Shown here piece by piece: positions 8,483 through 19,097 of a stretch of 64,000 nt of DNA; position 1 is the stretch's first letter; every line of letters starts with the position of its first letter. The notes below the pieces were generated by a model, which had not been told where the DNA came from, did not search any database, and saw only the letters and a program-made list of their open reading frames with translations. Origin of the DNA: Hoylesella loescheii DSM 19665 = JCM 12249 = ATCC 15930. GTDB taxonomy: Bacteria > Bacteroidota > Bacteroidia > Bacteroidales > Bacteroidaceae. Made by a program: the position numbers and the translations under genes. The stretch spans positions 62,001 through 126,000 of the forward strand of contig NZ_KB899214.1 of the NCBI RefSeq assembly GCF_000378085.1. Direction: 5' to 3'.

Positions 8483-9763
8483 TTAGTAAGCAAAGAGCGG
8501 ATAGTCTTTCATCTTTTCGTTTACGCGTTTGCGTACGCTGGCAATTGTTGCCTCGTCGGTGGGGTTGTTAAGAACCTCTTCAATCAATTCGGCAATAAAG
8601 CCCATGAGGTCTTCTTTGGCACCGCGGGTAGTAATGGCAGCCGTACCCAGACGGATACCACTTGTTTGGAATGCACTGCGTGTGTCGAAAGGCACCATGT
8701 TCTTGTTAACCGTGATGTCGGCAGCAACTAGGGCATTCTCGGCAACCTTACCTGTCAGTTCAGGATACTTGTCGCGGAGGTCAACCAGCATGGAATGGTT
8801 GTCCGTTCCACCGCTAACGATGGTGAAACCACGCTTTACAAGCTCTTCGGCTAGCACCTTGGCGTTTTTCTGCACTTGTTTTGCCCACTCCTTAAACTCA
8901 GGTTGCAAAGCCTCTTCGAAGGCAACAGCCTTGGCGGCAATGACATGTTCGAGCGGTCCACCTTGTATTCCAGGGAACACAGCCGAGTTAAGCAGCTGGC
9001 TCATCATCTTCACTTCGCCCTTCGGAGTTTTCTTTCCCCATGGATTTTCAAAGTCTTTGCCCATAAGAATGATACCTCCACGCGGTCCGCGAAGCGTTTT
9101 ATGGGTGGTAGAAGTAACAATGTGTGCATATTTCAATGGGTTCTCCAGCAGACCGGCAGCAATCAGACCAGCGGGGTGAGCCATGTCAACCATGAAGATT
9201 GCACCCACCTTGTCGGCGATGTCGCGCATGCGTTTGTAGTCCCATTCGCGGCTATAAGCCGAGCCACCACCGATGATAAGCTTTGGCTTGTGTTCCAAAG
9301 CGAGGCGCTCCATCTCGTCGTAGTCTACGCGTCCCGTGTCCTTGTTGAGGTTATAACCTACGGGATTGTAGAGAATACCCGACGTGTTTACGAGGCTACC
9401 ATGGCTAAGGTGTCCACCGTGTGCAAGGTTCAAGCCCATGAAGGTATCGCCAGGGTTGAGGCAAGTAAGCAGCACCGCTTCGTTGGCTTGTGCGCCAGAG
9501 TGGGGTTGTACGTTGGCAAACTCGGCTCCGAACAGTTTCTTAATCCGCTCGATAGCTAGGTTTTCCACCTTGTCAACCACTTCGCAGCCACCATAATAGC
9601 GCTTTGCAGGTAGGCCTTCGGCATACTTGTTGGTTAGATACGAACCCATAGCTTGCATCACCTGTTCGCTAACGAAGTTCTCGGAGGCAATCAGTTCGAT
9701 GCCTTTGAGTTGGCGTTGATGCTCTTCTTCAATGAGATTGAAAATTTCCAGGTCTCTTTTCAT
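8483..9763 (-). CDS. glyA: serine hydroxymethyltransferase
   Basis: PLP enzyme interconverting serine plus tetrahydrofolate with glycine plus methylene-tetrahydrofolate, the main source of one-carbon units. The 426-residue protein has the family's conserved segments: [21 protein letters not shown], the PLP-lysine stretch [13 protein letters not shown] (about residues 224-236), and [13 protein letters not shown]. Length is normal. It is monocistronic, with its own terminator at 8422-8455. Confidence 0.97.
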   Translation of the reverse strand: MKRDLEIFNLIEEEHQRQLKGIELIASENFVSEQVMQAMGSYLTNKYAEGLPAKRYYGGCEVVDKVENLAIERIKKLFGAEFANVQPHSGAQANEAVLLTCLNPGDTFMGLNLAHGGHLSHGSLVNTSGILYNPVGYNLNKDTGRVDYDEMERLALEHKPKLIIGGGSAYSREWDYKRMRDIADKVGAIFMVDMAHPAGLIAAGLLENPLKYAHIVTSTTHKTLRGPRGGIILMGKDFENPWGKKTPKGEVKMMSQLLNSAVFPGIQGGPLEHVIAAKAVAFEEALQPEFKEWAKQVQKNAKVLAEELVKRGFTIVSGGTDNHSMLVDLRDKYPELTGKVAENALVAADITVNKNMVPFDTRSAFQTSGIRLGTAAITTRGAKEDLMGFIAELIEEVLNNPTDEATIASVRKRVNEKMKDYPLFAY

Positions 9764-9880
9764 AGTTGAAATTGTTTGTGTTAGTTATTGATTAAGGCGT
9801 GGCGTTTGGAGAACCACACCATTGTTATTATATTAAATGTGTGATAATTGGCTTTTGTGCGTTGGCATTTGGCGTGCAAC

Positions 9881-10342
9881 TTACACCAATTGCGCCTTGT
9901 CCATGGCTTGCTCCATATCGCAGTAATGGCATTTCAGCGTTCGGTTGTCTTTGTCTACCACGTTGAAAACCGTTTGCATGGGCTCGTTATTGGTGATGCA
10001 CTTGGGGTTGTTGCAACGAACAATGCCTTTAAGTTCAGCAGGCGTTTCAACCTTCTTTTTTTCGATAACCTCGTAGTCTTTGATGATGTTGAGCACCACA
10101 TTAGGGGCTACCACGGAAAGGCGCGAGATCTCTTCGTCGGTGAAAAACCTGTCTGTTACCTTGATGATGCCTTTCTTTCCCATCATCTTCGAGGCATAGT
10201 TGTTGCCGATGGAGATAGGTTCGTTAAGCGTTTGCAGTTCTAGCAAGGCCACAACCTGAAAGGTTTTGTCGGCGGGGATGTGGTCGATAACGGTTCCGTT
10301 TTTGATGGCGGCCACCAGCCGTTCTTTCTTATTTGCACTCAT
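9881..10342 (-). CDS. pyrI: aspartate carbamoyltransferase regulatory chain
   Basis: Allosteric nucleotide-binding subunit of ATCase. The 153-residue product has the N-terminal allosteric domain ([13 protein letters not shown]) and a C-terminal zinc domain with four cysteines in CNNPKC and CHYC that bind the catalytic chain. The start ATG at 10342 overlaps the pyrB stop in an ATGA junction, which fixes the start although the frame is open upstream. pyrBI is therefore a coupled two-gene unit, and the enzyme is likely feedback-regulated. Confidence 0.96.
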   Translation of the reverse strand: MSANKKERLVAAIKNGTVIDHIPADKTFQVVALLELQTLNEPISIGNNYASKMMGKKGIIKVTDRFFTDEEISRLSVVAPNVVLNIIKDYEVIEKKKVETPAELKGIVRCNNPKCITNNEPMQTVFNVVDKDNRTLKCHYCDMEQAMDKAQLV

Positions 10343-11298
10343 TTGATGATGGTTTTGTCTTTTTTCACATCTTCTAGCGTAATACCTAGCACGTCGCAAA
10401 AGAGCGCTTGACGTGCGTAGAGACCGTTTTGGGCCTGTTGTATGTAATAGGCATGTGGATTATCGTCTACATCGTAGGCTATTTCGTTCACCCTTGGCAA
10501 TGGATGTAAGATGCGCATGTTAGCTTTTACGTTGCCCAACATGTCGTTTTTCAGAATGTAGACATCTTTTACGCGTTCGTACTCCATCAGATCTGAGAAG
10601 CGTTCTTTTTGCACACGTGTCATATATATAATGTCGGCGTCGGCTATAACCTTTTCGTTGAATGCCGTATGCTCTTGAAACTTGATGCCATGGTTTTTAC
10701 AATAGAGCTTATACTCATTGGGCATGGCTAGCTCTTTGGGTGCGATGAAGTGGAAAGTGGGGTTGAAATGGCGCATGGCCATGATGAGCGAGTGCACCGT
10801 TCGTCCGTATTTGAGGTCGCCCACGAGGTAAATATTGAGGTTTTCGAGCGTTCCTTGCGTCTTATATATGGAGTAAAGGTCGAGCATGCACTGTGAAGGA
10901 TGCATGTGTGCACCATCTCCTGCGTTGATAATAGGCACAGGTGATACCTCGCTGGCATACTGAGCAGCACCTTCGATGTAATGGCGCATCACGATAACGT
11001 CGGCATAATTGGCCACCATCAGAATGGTATCTTTGAGCGTTTCGCCCTTAGACACGCTGGTGGCTTTGGCATCCGAGAAGCCGATGATGCGCGCACCGAG
11101 CCTGTTAGCTGCCGTTTCGAAGCTTAACCGGGTGCGTGTGGAGGGCTCGAAGAAAAGACTAGCGATGACTTTTCCTTTGAGCAGCTCGCGGTTAGGATGT
11201 TTCTCAAACTCTTGCGACAGGTCGATGAGATATTGTATTTTCTCTTTCGAGAGGTCTGCAATTGTCACAAAATCACGTTGTTTCATCTGCATTGACAT
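10339..11298 (-). CDS. pyrB: aspartate carbamoyltransferase catalytic chain
   Basis: Joins carbamoyl phosphate and aspartate, the first committed step of pyrimidine synthesis. About 319 residues with the carbamoyl-phosphate motif [13 protein letters not shown] (about residues 51-63), the SVSKGET loop and HPLPRVNEI near the C-terminus. Start candidates are ATGs at 11298, 11292 and 11286. The most upstream is chosen because a purine-rich AGAGAACG precedes it; the true start could be up to four codons later. It is read away from the penicillin-binding protein gene. Confidence 0.95.
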   Translation of the reverse strand: MSMQMKQRDFVTIADLSKEKIQYLIDLSQEFEKHPNRELLKGKVIASLFFEPSTRTRLSFETAANRLGARIIGFSDAKATSVSKGETLKDTILMVANYADVIVMRHYIEGAAQYASEVSPVPIINAGDGAHMHPSQCMLDLYSIYKTQGTLENLNIYLVGDLKYGRTVHSLIMAMRHFNPTFHFIAPKELAMPNEYKLYCKNHGIKFQEHTAFNEKVIADADIIYMTRVQKERFSDLMEYERVKDVYILKNDMLGNVKANMRILHPLPRVNEIAYDVDDNPHAYYIQQAQNGLYARQALFCDVLGITLEDVKKDKTIIK

Positions 11299-11373
11299 TA
11301 GAACGTTCTCTATTTTGCATGCTAAGATAAGTATAATTTTTCTTATTTGAATGTATAATAGGGAGAAAAATTG

Positions 11374-11381
11374 TATTTTTG
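11374..11381 (+). promoter_or_regulatory. Bacteroidota -7 element upstream of the penicillin-binding protein gene
   Basis: TATTTTTG fits the TAnnTTTG consensus and lies 26 bases before the ATG at 11407. The nearest TTG upstream (11347-11349) is 24 bases away, a little further than usual. Confidence 0.5.
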
Positions 11382-11406
11382 CAGTAATTTTATAATTCAG
11401 ACATTG

Positions 11407-13719
11407 ATGAGAAAGAGGTTCATACATATTTTATGGGGCATGCTAGTTCTTGGCGTGCTTTCTACCGTGTTGGCTTTCGTAGCCATCTGGTACGGCTGGA
11501 TAGGCTACATGCCACCCATATCCGAATTGCAAAACCCCATCAACCGCTTTGCTACACAGGTGTATTCGGCCGATGGAAAGGTGATTGGAACATGGAACGA
11601 GAATCGTGAAAACCGCGTATGCATCCCGTATAACACCCTTTCGCCGCACTTGGTTCATGCCTTGGTAGCCACCGAGGACATCCGTTTCTACGACCATTCG
11701 GGCATCGACTTCTTCGCCCTTGGTCGTGCTTTCATTAAGAGAGGACTATTGGGGCGTGCCAGCGCAGGTGGTGGAAGTACCATCACACAGCAGTTGGCTA
11801 AGCAGCTTTATTCGGAAAAGGCCCATTCAACGCTTGAACGCTTGCTGCAAAAGCCCATCGAATGGGTTATCGCGGTGAAGTTAGAGCGCCATTACACTAA
11901 GGAAGAGATTATCGCCCTCTATCTTAATTATTTCGACTTCTTACATAATGCTGTGGGAATAAAGACCGCTGCCAATACCTATTTTAATAAGGAGCCCAAA
12001 GATCTTAACGTTACCGAGGCCGCAACGCTTATCGGACTGTGCAAGAATCCATCGTTTTTCAACCCTGTACGTTATCCCGATAGGAGCAAGGAACGTCGCA
12101 ACGTGGTACTGGCACAGATGGTTAAGGCAGGTTATTTGTCGGATGCCGAGTGTAGTCAGTATGCTGAAGAACCACTAGCGTTGAACTTCCACCGCACTGA
12201 TCATAAGGATGGCACGGCCACTTACTTTCGTGAGTTCCTTCGTCAATACCTTATGGCAAAACGACCAGATAAGAGCAACTATCCCGAATGGAACAAATCG
12301 CAATATGTTTACGACTCCATTGCTTGGGTTAACGACCCTCTTTACGGATGGTGTAACAAAAATACGAAGAAGAATGGTGAGCCCTACAACATCTATACCG
12401 ATGGTTTGAAGGTGTACACGTCTATCGACAGTCGTATGCAACAGTATGCCGAGGATGCCGTTTACAGGCATTTGGCCCGTTTTTTACAGCCTGCTTTCTC
12501 CAAAGAGAACCGTATGAAGCCCAATGCGCCCTTTACCAACCAGCTCACAGCAGCCCAAGTGCGCTCCATTTTGAACCGTTCGATAACCCAAAGTGACCGT
12601 TATCGCAACATGAAAGCGGCTGGATACTCGGAAGAAGAAATACGCAAGGCCTTCAGGACACCAACCGACATGGCCGTGTTTACCTACCATGGCGACATAG
12701 ATACTGTGATGACGCCGCTGGATAGTATCCGTTACTACAAGTCGTTCTTGCGAACAGGCTTCGTGAGCATGGATCCTAAGAACGGATTGGTAAAGGCTTA
12801 CGTTGGCGGAATGGACTTTACGCACTTTCAATACGACATGGCGACCGAGGGACGCAGGCAAGTTGGCTCTACAATCAAGCCTTTCCTCTACTCGTTAGCC
12901 ATGGAAAACGGATTCTCACCTTGTGATGAGGCCCCCAATGTGCAACAAACCTACACCGTGGCAGGTAGAAATTGGACGCCACGAAACACTAGTCGCAGTC
13001 GATATGGTCAGATGGTGACCCTGAAATGGGGCTTGGCACAATCTAACAACTGGATTTCTGCCTATCTGATGAGTAAGTTAAACCCTCAGCAATTTGTGGG
13101 TTTGCTGCGCAGTTATGGGTTTTACAACCCTGATATATACCCTTCGTTGGCTCTGGCTCTTGGTCCTTGCGAGGCCAGTGTGTGCGAGATGGTGAGCGCC
13201 TATACCGTTTTTGCCAACCATGGTATCAGATGTGCACCCATGTTCGTTACCAAGATAGAAGACAACGAGGGAAATGTTATCGCCTCGTTCCAGCCTCGCA
13301 TGAACGAAGTGATAAGCGAAGCCAGTGCAAACAAGATGCTCGTGGAACTGCAGGCTGTGGTGAACGAAGGTACGGCACGGCGATTGCGCTTCAAATATAA
13401 CTTTAAAGGCGAGATTGGAGGTAAGACAGGTACCACCAATCGCAACTCTGATGCGTGGTTTATGGGCTTTACCCCCGAACTCGTAAGCGGCTGTTGGGTG
13501 GGCGGAGAAGACCGCGACATACACTTCGACTCAATGAGTATGGGACAGGGAGCCACCATGGCGTTACCCATCTGGGCCTATTTCATGCAGAAGGTGTTTG
13601 CCGACCATCGCTTGGGCTATACTCAAAGCGCAACGTTTGCTATTCCCAATGGCTTCGATCCTTGTGCTAAAGACGAGGGCGGAATGGGTGAATATGGTAT
13701 TGATGAGGTGTACGAATAA
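11407..13719 (+). CDS. mrcA: class A penicillin-binding protein (glycosyltransferase/transpeptidase)
   Basis: Bifunctional peptidoglycan synthase of 770 residues anchored by one N-terminal membrane helix (about residues 7-30). The GT51 domain shows [12 protein letters not shown] and [17 protein letters not shown]. The transpeptidase domain has the serine motif in [10 protein letters not shown], the SxN motif in QSNNW and the KTG motif in [13 protein letters not shown]. The ATG at 11407 gives a short cytoplasmic tail before the helix. It is divergent from pyrB. It is a PBP1a-type protein, not PBP1c, since no C-terminal PbpC domain follows. Confidence 0.94.
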   Translation: MRKRFIHILWGMLVLGVLSTVLAFVAIWYGWIGYMPPISELQNPINRFATQVYSADGKVIGTWNENRENRVCIPYNTLSPHLVHALVATEDIRFYDHSGIDFFALGRAFIKRGLLGRASAGGGSTITQQLAKQLYSEKAHSTLERLLQKPIEWVIAVKLERHYTKEEIIALYLNYFDFLHNAVGIKTAANTYFNKEPKDLNVTEAATLIGLCKNPSFFNPVRYPDRSKERRNVVLAQMVKAGYLSDAECSQYAEEPLALNFHRTDHKDGTATYFREFLRQYLMAKRPDKSNYPEWNKSQYVYDSIAWVNDPLYGWCNKNTKKNGEPYNIYTDGLKVYTSIDSRMQQYAEDAVYRHLARFLQPAFSKENRMKPNAPFTNQLTAAQVRSILNRSITQSDRYRNMKAAGYSEEEIRKAFRTPTDMAVFTYHGDIDTVMTPLDSIRYYKSFLRTGFVSMDPKNGLVKAYVGGMDFTHFQYDMATEGRRQVGSTIKPFLYSLAMENGFSPCDEAPNVQQTYTVAGRNWTPRNTSRSRYGQMVTLKWGLAQSNNWISAYLMSKLNPQQFVGLLRSYGFYNPDIYPSLALALGPCEASVCEMVSAYTVFANHGIRCAPMFVTKIEDNEGNVIASFQPRMNEVISEASANKMLVELQAVVNEGTARRLRFKYNFKGEIGGKTGTTNRNSDAWFMGFTPELVSGCWVGGEDRDIHFDSMSMGQGATMALPIWAYFMQKVFADHRLGYTQSATFAIPNGFDPCAKDEGGMGEYGIDEVYE

Positions 13720-13840
13720 GCGCCAGAGTGCGAAAGTACCCCTTCACAGGCAAAGTTCTGCACATGCAATGACCATAGTTCTGCCGATGGTGAGGTATGT
13801 AACAAGCCCAACTTAATCCTAATAAATAATGTATAACACA

Positions 13841-14452
13841 ATGAAGAGATTTCTATTCGGGCTGTGCCTTGCTGCCATGCCTGTAACGATGATGGCACAA
13901 CAGGTGCGTAAAATGTGGGTGAACATGCCTACTTCGATTGCCGGTTCGCTTGAGAAAAGCACCAGGCAGGAACTTCTTGACTTGAAGGAAATGAAGAAAA
14001 AGGCGGTTATTAGCGGTCCGCTAGGCGAAGAATGCAGCATCGACACGTTAACGGCAGATTACCTTTCGGCCCGTCTGAGCGATGTCTCTACACTGCAAAT
14101 GAAGATGTTGCCCACATCCTCGGGTGACTCTTTGCTCTGCTTGGTGCATACCTATGCCGGACCATTACCCGAGAGTAGCATCTCGTTTTACACACCCGAT
14201 TGGAAGGCTTTACCCATGCCCTCAATGCATTTGGATGTAGATTTGCAACGCCCCGATACGATGACGCAAGACGACTTCAGTAAGTTGCAAGCCCTATTTG
14301 ACCCAAAATTGATATCTTTCACGCTTTCTCCGTCTAACAAAGATCTTGTTGTGGCACTTTCGCCTGTGATAATTAGCGAAGAGGAAAAGGCGCATGTAAA
14401 AGCGTTAATATTGCAAAGGAAACTTAATTGGAATGGTAAAACATTTAATTAA
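13841..14452 (+). CDS. DUF3256 family exported protein
   Basis: A 203-residue protein with a signal peptide (MKRFLFGLCLAAMPVTMMAQ) and the features of the DUF3256 family, which I know mainly from Bacteroidales and which has no assigned function. An ATG four codons upstream (13829) is possible. It follows the penicillin-binding protein by 121 bases on the same strand and may be co-transcribed. The mature protein is probably periplasmic; no lipobox or membrane helix beyond the signal is seen. Confidence 0.8.
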   Translation: MKRFLFGLCLAAMPVTMMAQQVRKMWVNMPTSIAGSLEKSTRQELLDLKEMKKKAVISGPLGEECSIDTLTADYLSARLSDVSTLQMKMLPTSSGDSLLCLVHTYAGPLPESSISFYTPDWKALPMPSMHLDVDLQRPDTMTQDDFSKLQALFDPKLISFTLSPSNKDLVVALSPVIISEEEKAHVKALILQRKLNWNGKTFN

Positions 14453-14485
14453 TGTTATACAGATAAATCTTTTACCAACGAACAC

Positions 14486-14515
14486 TTGCAAAATAAAATA
14501 ATTATCGTACCTTTG
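14486..14515 (+). promoter_or_regulatory. promoter of the candidate small RNA
   Basis: TTG at 14486-14488, 19 bases, then TACCTTTG at 14508-14515: a full match to the Bacteroidota housekeeping promoter. No open reading frame starts nearby. Confidence 0.75.
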
Positions 14516-14521
14516 TAACGT

Positions 14522-14588
14522 GTTTTTCATGGTATTAGATTATTAAGGTTAAGAAAGATTGGTTGTCGTGAGACAATCAATTTTTTTT
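14522..14588 (+). ncRNA. candidate small RNA of about 67 nt with its own promoter and terminator
   Basis: Directly downstream of a good promoter, an AT- and purine-rich stretch (GGTATTAGATTATTAAGG) is followed by a 9-bp stem (14559-14567 / 14572-14580) closed by a GTGA tetraloop and eight T (14581-14588). No start codon with a sensible frame lies between. The transcript would be independent of the DUF3256 and map genes. It could alternatively be a leader with an attenuator for map, but map has its own promoter further downstream. The rest of the gap (14589-14870) is AT-rich with nothing recognised. Confidence 0.6.
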
Positions 14589-14871
14589 GTATTTATGCGA
14601 AGAAGGTTTGCCTCTGTATTTTGTGCAACTATTCGTTAATAATTCACAACAGCCGTTGTTGGTTCAAAAGTTTTATTCCGTGTTTGTTCCATACACCTTC
14701 TCCTATCTCCTCCCCACACTTCCTTTTATGCTATTTTGTGGTTGATAATTTCTATCATCCCATTTTCCTGAAACCACATTTGTATGCTTGTGCGTTCGTA
14801 TATATTTTGTGTATGTCCTTAGCTGTTGGTTATGTGCTTCTTGCGTATTGACGAAAAAATGGTTGTTTTAC

Positions 14872-14902
14872 TTGTGCATACCTATAATTTGAAGTAACTT
14901 TG
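14872..14902 (+). promoter_or_regulatory. promoter of the map-tsaD-pncC operon
   Basis: TTG at 14872-14874, 20 bases, TAACTTTG at 14895-14902; the first gene starts at 14995. Confidence 0.8.
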
Positions 14903-14994
14903 CATGGCTTAGTGCGTACATTGGGAGATAGGTATAAGGTTTATTTTGCCCATGTGTGTGCTTAAAGCAGCAGGATTTAAATATAAAAGATACA

Positions 14995-15858
14995 ATGGTT
15001 TCAAATAAGAAAAGGAGATGGCATTGCCTGCCTGGGCAAGAACCAACCGACTTGGACAAGCAAGTTATGTATTGGGAGAACAAGGGAAAGTTGGTGCCAA
15101 CTCGTGACTTGATAAAAACACCTGAACAAATTGAGGGCATTAGGCGCAGCGGTGTGGTAAATACGGGCGTGCTAGATGAGGTGGCCAAGCATATACATGC
15201 AGGCATGACCACCTTAGAAATAGACAAGATTTGCTACGACTACTGCACCAGTCATGGCGCAATACCCGCTTGTCTCAACTACGAAGGCTTTCCTAAGAGC
15301 GTGTGTACAAGCATCAATGAGGTGGTTTGTCACGGCATTCCCAAGAAAGAAGATGTGCTGAAAGAGGGTGATATCATTAATGTAGACTTCACAACCATAC
15401 TTGATGGCTACTATGCAGACGCTTCACGCATGTTCATTATTGGCAAAACATCGCCCGAGAAAGAACAACTTGTGCGCGTTGCAAAGGAATGTTTGGAGAT
15501 TGGTGCAGAAGCAGCCAAGCCTTACGGCTTTGTGGGCGACATCGGACATGCCATTTCCAAGCACGCAGAGAAACATCATTATGGTGTGGTTCGCGACTTG
15601 TGCGGGCATGGAGTTGGGTTGAAGTTCCACGAAGAACCAGAGGTGGCGCACTTCGGACACCGTGGTCAGGGCATGTTGCTTGTTCCAGGCATGGTGTTTA
15701 CTATCGAACCCATGATTAATATGGGAACGTGGAAGGTGTTTATCGATGCCGACGACGAGTATGGATGGGAAGTGATAACAGGCGACGAACTGCCTAGCGC
15801 GCAGTGGGAGCATACCTTCTTGATGACCGAACACGGCGTAGAGATATTGACAAGGTAA
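14995..15858 (+). CDS. map: methionine aminopeptidase, type I
   Basis: Removes the initiator methionine from new proteins. The 287-residue protein has the pita-bread fold metal ligands: DFTTILDGYYADASR (two Asp), CGHGVGLKFHE (His), FTIEPM (Glu) and the final EHTFLMTE (Glu). An N-terminal extension of about 40 residues (KKRRWHCLPGQEP) precedes the catalytic domain, as in many Bacteroidota Map proteins. The ATG at 14995 fits the promoter at 14872-14902; a further upstream in-frame start at 14956 is less likely. tsaD follows after 10 bases. Confidence 0.95.
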   Translation: MVSNKKRRWHCLPGQEPTDLDKQVMYWENKGKLVPTRDLIKTPEQIEGIRRSGVVNTGVLDEVAKHIHAGMTTLEIDKICYDYCTSHGAIPACLNYEGFPKSVCTSINEVVCHGIPKKEDVLKEGDIINVDFTTILDGYYADASRMFIIGKTSPEKEQLVRVAKECLEIGAEAAKPYGFVGDIGHAISKHAEKHHYGVVRDLCGHGVGLKFHEEPEVAHFGHRGQGMLLVPGMVFTIEPMINMGTWKVFIDADDEYGWEVITGDELPSAQWEHTFLMTEHGVEILTR

Positions 15859-15868
15859 ACAAAGACGG

Positions 15869-16903
15869 ATGAAAAACGATAAAGATATATATATATTAGG
15901 TATCGAGAGCAGTTGCGACGACACGTCGGCGGCTGTGCTTCGCAATGATGTGCTGTTAAGCAACGTCACCTCTTCGCAAGCCGTTCACCAAAGTTATGGT
16001 GGCGTTGTGCCTGAATTGGCTTCGCGAGCGCACCAGCAGAATATCGTACCAGTTGTAGATCAAGCCCTAAAAAAAGCAGGTATTGAGAAAGAACAACTAT
16101 CGGCCGTTGCGTTCACACGCGGTCCGGGGCTGATGGGTTCGTTGCTTGTTGGCGTTAGTTTCGCCAAGGGTTTCGCGCGTGCCTTGGGCATTCCGTTGGT
16201 TGATGTAAACCATTTGCAGGGGCATGTATTGGCCCATTTCATTCAAGAACCCGACGGGCAGAATGCCATTCCGCCATTCCCCTTCCTCTGTTTGCTGGTT
16301 AGTGGCGGCAATTCGCAAATCGTAAAGGTGAATGCTTACAATGATATAGAGGTGTTGGGGCAGACCATCGACGACGCCGCAGGCGAGGCTATCGACAAGT
16401 GTTCGAAAGTGATGGGACTGGGATATCCTGGTGGCCCCATCATCGATAAGCTTGCTAGGCAGGGCAATCCCGCTGCATTTAAGTTCTCCGAACCCAACAT
16501 CCCTGGCTTAGATTACAGCTTCTCGGGGTTGAAAACCTCGTTCTTGTACAGCTTGCAAAAATGGATTAAAGACGATCCGAACTTCATCGAGAATAACAAG
16601 GAAGACCTGGCGGCAAGCTTGGAATTTACCATTGTAGACATATTGATGAGGAAATTGCGACTAGCCGTGAAGCAAACAGGCATTACCCACGTGGCAGTGG
16701 CAGGTGGCGTGTCGGCAAACAGCGGACTGCGTAACGCTTTCCACGAGGCAGCAGAGAAGCAAGGGTGGACCATCTACATACCTAAGTTTAGCTATACCAC
16801 CGATAATGCTGCCATGATTGGTATCACAGGATATTTTAAATACCTAGATAAGGTGTTTTGCTCGATAGACAAACCCGCTTTCTCGAAGGTCACTTTCGAG
16901 TAA
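15869..16903 (+). CDS. tsaD: tRNA threonylcarbamoyladenosine transferase TsaD
   Basis: Transfers the threonylcarbamoyl group to A37 of ANN-decoding tRNAs, with TsaB and TsaE (not in this window). The 344-residue protein shows GIESSCDDTSAAV, the metal-binding histidines in NHLQGHVLAH, LLVSGGNSQIV, DDAAGEAIDK and GGVSANSGLR. Length is normal. It lies between map and pncC in a tight operon. Confidence 0.97.
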   Translation: MKNDKDIYILGIESSCDDTSAAVLRNDVLLSNVTSSQAVHQSYGGVVPELASRAHQQNIVPVVDQALKKAGIEKEQLSAVAFTRGPGLMGSLLVGVSFAKGFARALGIPLVDVNHLQGHVLAHFIQEPDGQNAIPPFPFLCLLVSGGNSQIVKVNAYNDIEVLGQTIDDAAGEAIDKCSKVMGLGYPGGPIIDKLARQGNPAAFKFSEPNIPGLDYSFSGLKTSFLYSLQKWIKDDPNFIENNKEDLAASLEFTIVDILMRKLRLAVKQTGITHVAVAGGVSANSGLRNAFHEAAEKQGWTIYIPKFSYTTDNAAMIGITGYFKYLDKVFCSIDKPAFSKVTFE

Positions 16904-16922
16904 GCATAAACATATAAATGGA

Positions 16923-17432
16923 ATGGAACTAGAAACAAAAGTGCTTAGCAGAGAACTGCAACAACGCATGTATGATAATGGCTTGACCATTGGAACTGCC
17001 GAAAGCTGCACTGGCGGTAGAGTGGCAGAGGCCATCATTGCCACGCCAGGCGCATCGAAATATTTCAAGGGTGGCGTGATATGTTATAGCAACGAGGTGA
17101 AAGAGAACCTTTTGGGCGTAAGCGCACAGGTGCTGGCAGAGAAGTCGGCAGTGAGTGAAGAGGTGGCTATACAGATGGTTAAGGGTGCGTGCGAGACACT
17201 GAAAACCGACTATACTGTGGCGGTTACGGGTTACGCAGGTCCTGTTGCGGGCGAAAACGACGGTGTACCCGTGGGCACGATATGGGTTGCTTGCGGTACC
17301 AGGGATAATACCTTAACCCTTAAATTAAACGAAGACTTCGGGCGCGATATCAACTTGGCCATCGCCACGAACCGTGCCTTGCGTCTGATGCTCGACTTCT
17401 TGGAGCAGGAAAAGGGCGCAGAGACGGAGTAA
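16923..17432 (+). CDS. pncC: CinA C-terminal domain amidohydrolase (PncC)
   Basis: Stand-alone CinA-C domain of 169 residues with the signature GTAESCTGGRVAE near residue 23 and AVTGYAGPV. Members deamidate nicotinamide mononucleotide to nicotinate mononucleotide in NAD recycling. The N-terminal CinA domain found in longer homologues is absent, so this is the short form. It starts 20 bases after tsaD and ends the map-tsaD-pncC run; an in-frame ATG at 16918 is not usable because it hits a stop after four codons. Confidence 0.9.
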   Translation: MELETKVLSRELQQRMYDNGLTIGTAESCTGGRVAEAIIATPGASKYFKGGVICYSNEVKENLLGVSAQVLAEKSAVSEEVAIQMVKGACETLKTDYTVAVTGYAGPVAGENDGVPVGTIWVACGTRDNTLTLKLNEDFGRDINLAIATNRALRLMLDFLEQEKGAETE

Positions 17433-17680
17433 TTAGCATAATGGCGTAGGCCGTTAGAAGTCTGGCAGATGGGCAATCTCCATGTTTGGATTGTTCTAAA
17501 TGCACCTTCTTGCGGGCCCTAGATAAGCGAGGCGAACACCAATTACATCTTGTTACGGCCAATGGCAGAGATAAGTTGCGGTGTTCGCTTCGCTTTGTTT
17601 AGTATATGGAAGATACATAGTTGTGTGCCTTTAACCCCAATCTGTCATTATACCTCTTATCTATCATTTTATATTGATTA

Positions 17681-18219
17681 CGCGGGTTCAGGATAAAACA
17701 CAATTGTTATGCCTTTTGTCGTGTAGCACTAGTTGGCGAGAAAGCCATTTCTTTACCTGTCCAATCTTGTTCTGATGGCATGGTCTCTTGTCCCGAACTC
17801 GCCAATCAACCCTTCCGTCGTTCGCATTTTCATAGTTCCGAGAATGCGCTTTATAAGCCCAGATTATGCATTATTACATTAAACGCTGCGTTAAATATGT
17901 TTTGGACGGCCGTTCCATGTTATCCGGAATGCTGTTCCAGTTGAATTGGAACCCTGTTCCAACTTATCTGGAACAGCGTTCCAGCTTAGCTGTAACAGAG
18001 CGAGAGCTGAGAAAGCCTACTACAAGAGCTTAAAAAGCTTACTACAAGAGCTTATGATCGATTTGGGGTAAATGTTTTTATAAGCCATAAAATGATAGGC
18101 TAGTTCGGGATAAAAGACGATACTTTTTGAGCAAGATTAGATAAAAAACGAGTGGATATATCACCACCTACCGCTATGCGACAGAAGACATAACGAATTT
18201 ATATTATCTCTAACTCACG
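17681..18219 (-). repeat. dispersed composite repeat, copy 2 (inverted relative to copy 1)
   Basis: Occupies most of the gap 17433-18390. End modules lie at about 17681-17803 and 18108-18219. The hairpin with GCATTTTC lies near 17823-17850. Four 22-base dyads have half-sites starting at 17904, 17926, 17948 and 17970. CTACAA occurs twice at 18020 and 18042, again 22 bases apart. Order and orientation are the mirror image of copy 1. No gene is seen. Confidence 0.83.
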
Positions 18220-18333
18220 TAAAATGATGGTCGTATTCAAGCTTTGGGCACTCGAATGGGCTTCTAATCCCACAAAAATCATAAAATCTTTGATAATTAA
18301 TTGATTTAGTTAGGTATTTAGAAGAAAAATTCG

Positions 18334-18341
18334 TAATTTTG
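18334..18341 (+). promoter_or_regulatory. -7 element upstream of rpmB
   Basis: TAATTTTG matches TAnnTTTG, 50 bases before the rpmB start; a -33 TTG at the right distance is not evident. Confidence 0.5.
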
Positions 18342-18390
18342 CAACCTGTTTGGAGTAAGTATCAAAAAAGAAAACAAAAAAAAGATAGCA

Positions 18391-18654
18391 ATGTCGAAGA
18401 TTTGTCAGATTACAGGTAAAAAGGCAATGGTTGGCAACAACGTGTCTCACTCGAAGCATCGCACGAAGCGTAGTTTCGACGTGAACTTGTTCAGCAAGAA
18501 GTTCTACTATGTGGAAGAAGGCTGCTGGATTAGCTTGAAAATCAGTGCCGCAGGTTTGCGCCTTATCAATAAAGTGGGTCTTGACGCAGCACTTAAACAG
18601 GCTGTTTCTAAGGGCTTCTGTGATTGGAAAGACATTAAAGTTATAGGAGAATAA
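18391..18654 (+). CDS. rpmB: 50S ribosomal protein L28
   Basis: The 87-residue protein opens [17 protein letters not shown], the L28 signature that follows Met-Ser-Lys-Ile, and has the basic KHRTKRSF segment. It is first in a ribosomal mini-operon; rpmG starts 5 bases after its stop. The order L28-L33-DUF4295 is characteristic of Bacteroidota. Confidence 0.97.
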   Translation: MSKICQITGKKAMVGNNVSHSKHRTKRSFDVNLFSKKFYYVEEGCWISLKISAAGLRLINKVGLDAALKQAVSKGFCDWKDIKVIGE

Positions 18655-18659
18655 TTATC

Positions 18660-18848
18660 ATGGCAAAGAAAGCTAAGGGTAATAGAGTACAGGTTGTTCT
18701 GGAATGTACGGAAATGAAGAACAGCGGTTTGTCTGGAACGAGCCGTTACGTTACGACCAAGAACAGGAAGAACACGCCTGAACGTATGGAACTAATGAAG
18801 TACAATCCAATCATGAAGAAGATGACGCTTCATAAGGAGATTAAATAA
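18660..18848 (+). CDS. rpmG: 50S ribosomal protein L33
   Basis: The 62-residue protein has the L33 pattern [24 protein letters not shown] and RMELMKYNP. Only one cysteine is visible, so it appears to be the zinc-free form. It lies between rpmB and the DUF4295 gene. Confidence 0.96.
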   Translation: MAKKAKGNRVQVVLECTEMKNSGLSGTSRYVTTKNRKNTPERMELMKYNPIMKKMTLHKEIK

Positions 18849-18868
18849 CGTTTAATTAAAACAGAACT

Positions 18869-19027
18869 ATGGCAAAGAAAGTAGTTGCAACCCTTCGTGA
18901 CGGTTCAAAAGACGGACGTGCTTATACCAAAGTTATCAAGATGGTGAAGAGCCCGAAAACCGGCGCATACGTCTTCGATGAGAAGATGGTTCCTAACGAA
19001 GCAGTAAAGGACTTTTTCAAGAATTAA
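18869..19027 (+). CDS. DUF4295 family small ribosome-associated protein
   Basis: A 52-residue basic protein starting MAKKVVATLRDGSK and ending VPNEAVKDFFKN, recognised as DUF4295, a small family found beside rpmG in Bacteroidota. From memory, the homologue was seen as an extra large-subunit protein (called bL38) in a Bacteroidota ribosome structure; I cannot confirm this here. It begins 20 bases after rpmG and is followed by a strong terminator, so it is the last gene of the ribosomal mini-operon. Confidence 0.9.
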   Translation: MAKKVVATLRDGSKDGRAYTKVIKMVKSPKTGAYVFDEKMVPNEAVKDFFKN

Positions 19028-19067
19028 ACCGCTTTCGACCAACGTTGAAAGTATCGCATCATATAAG

Positions 19068-19097
19068 GGGAGAACGTTTTGGCGTTCTCCCTTTTTT
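19068..19097 (+). terminator. rho-independent terminator after the rpmB-rpmG-DUF4295 operon
   Basis: GGGAGAACG (19068-19076) pairs perfectly with CGTTCTCCC (19083-19091), with a 6-base loop and six T following. Confidence 0.95.
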
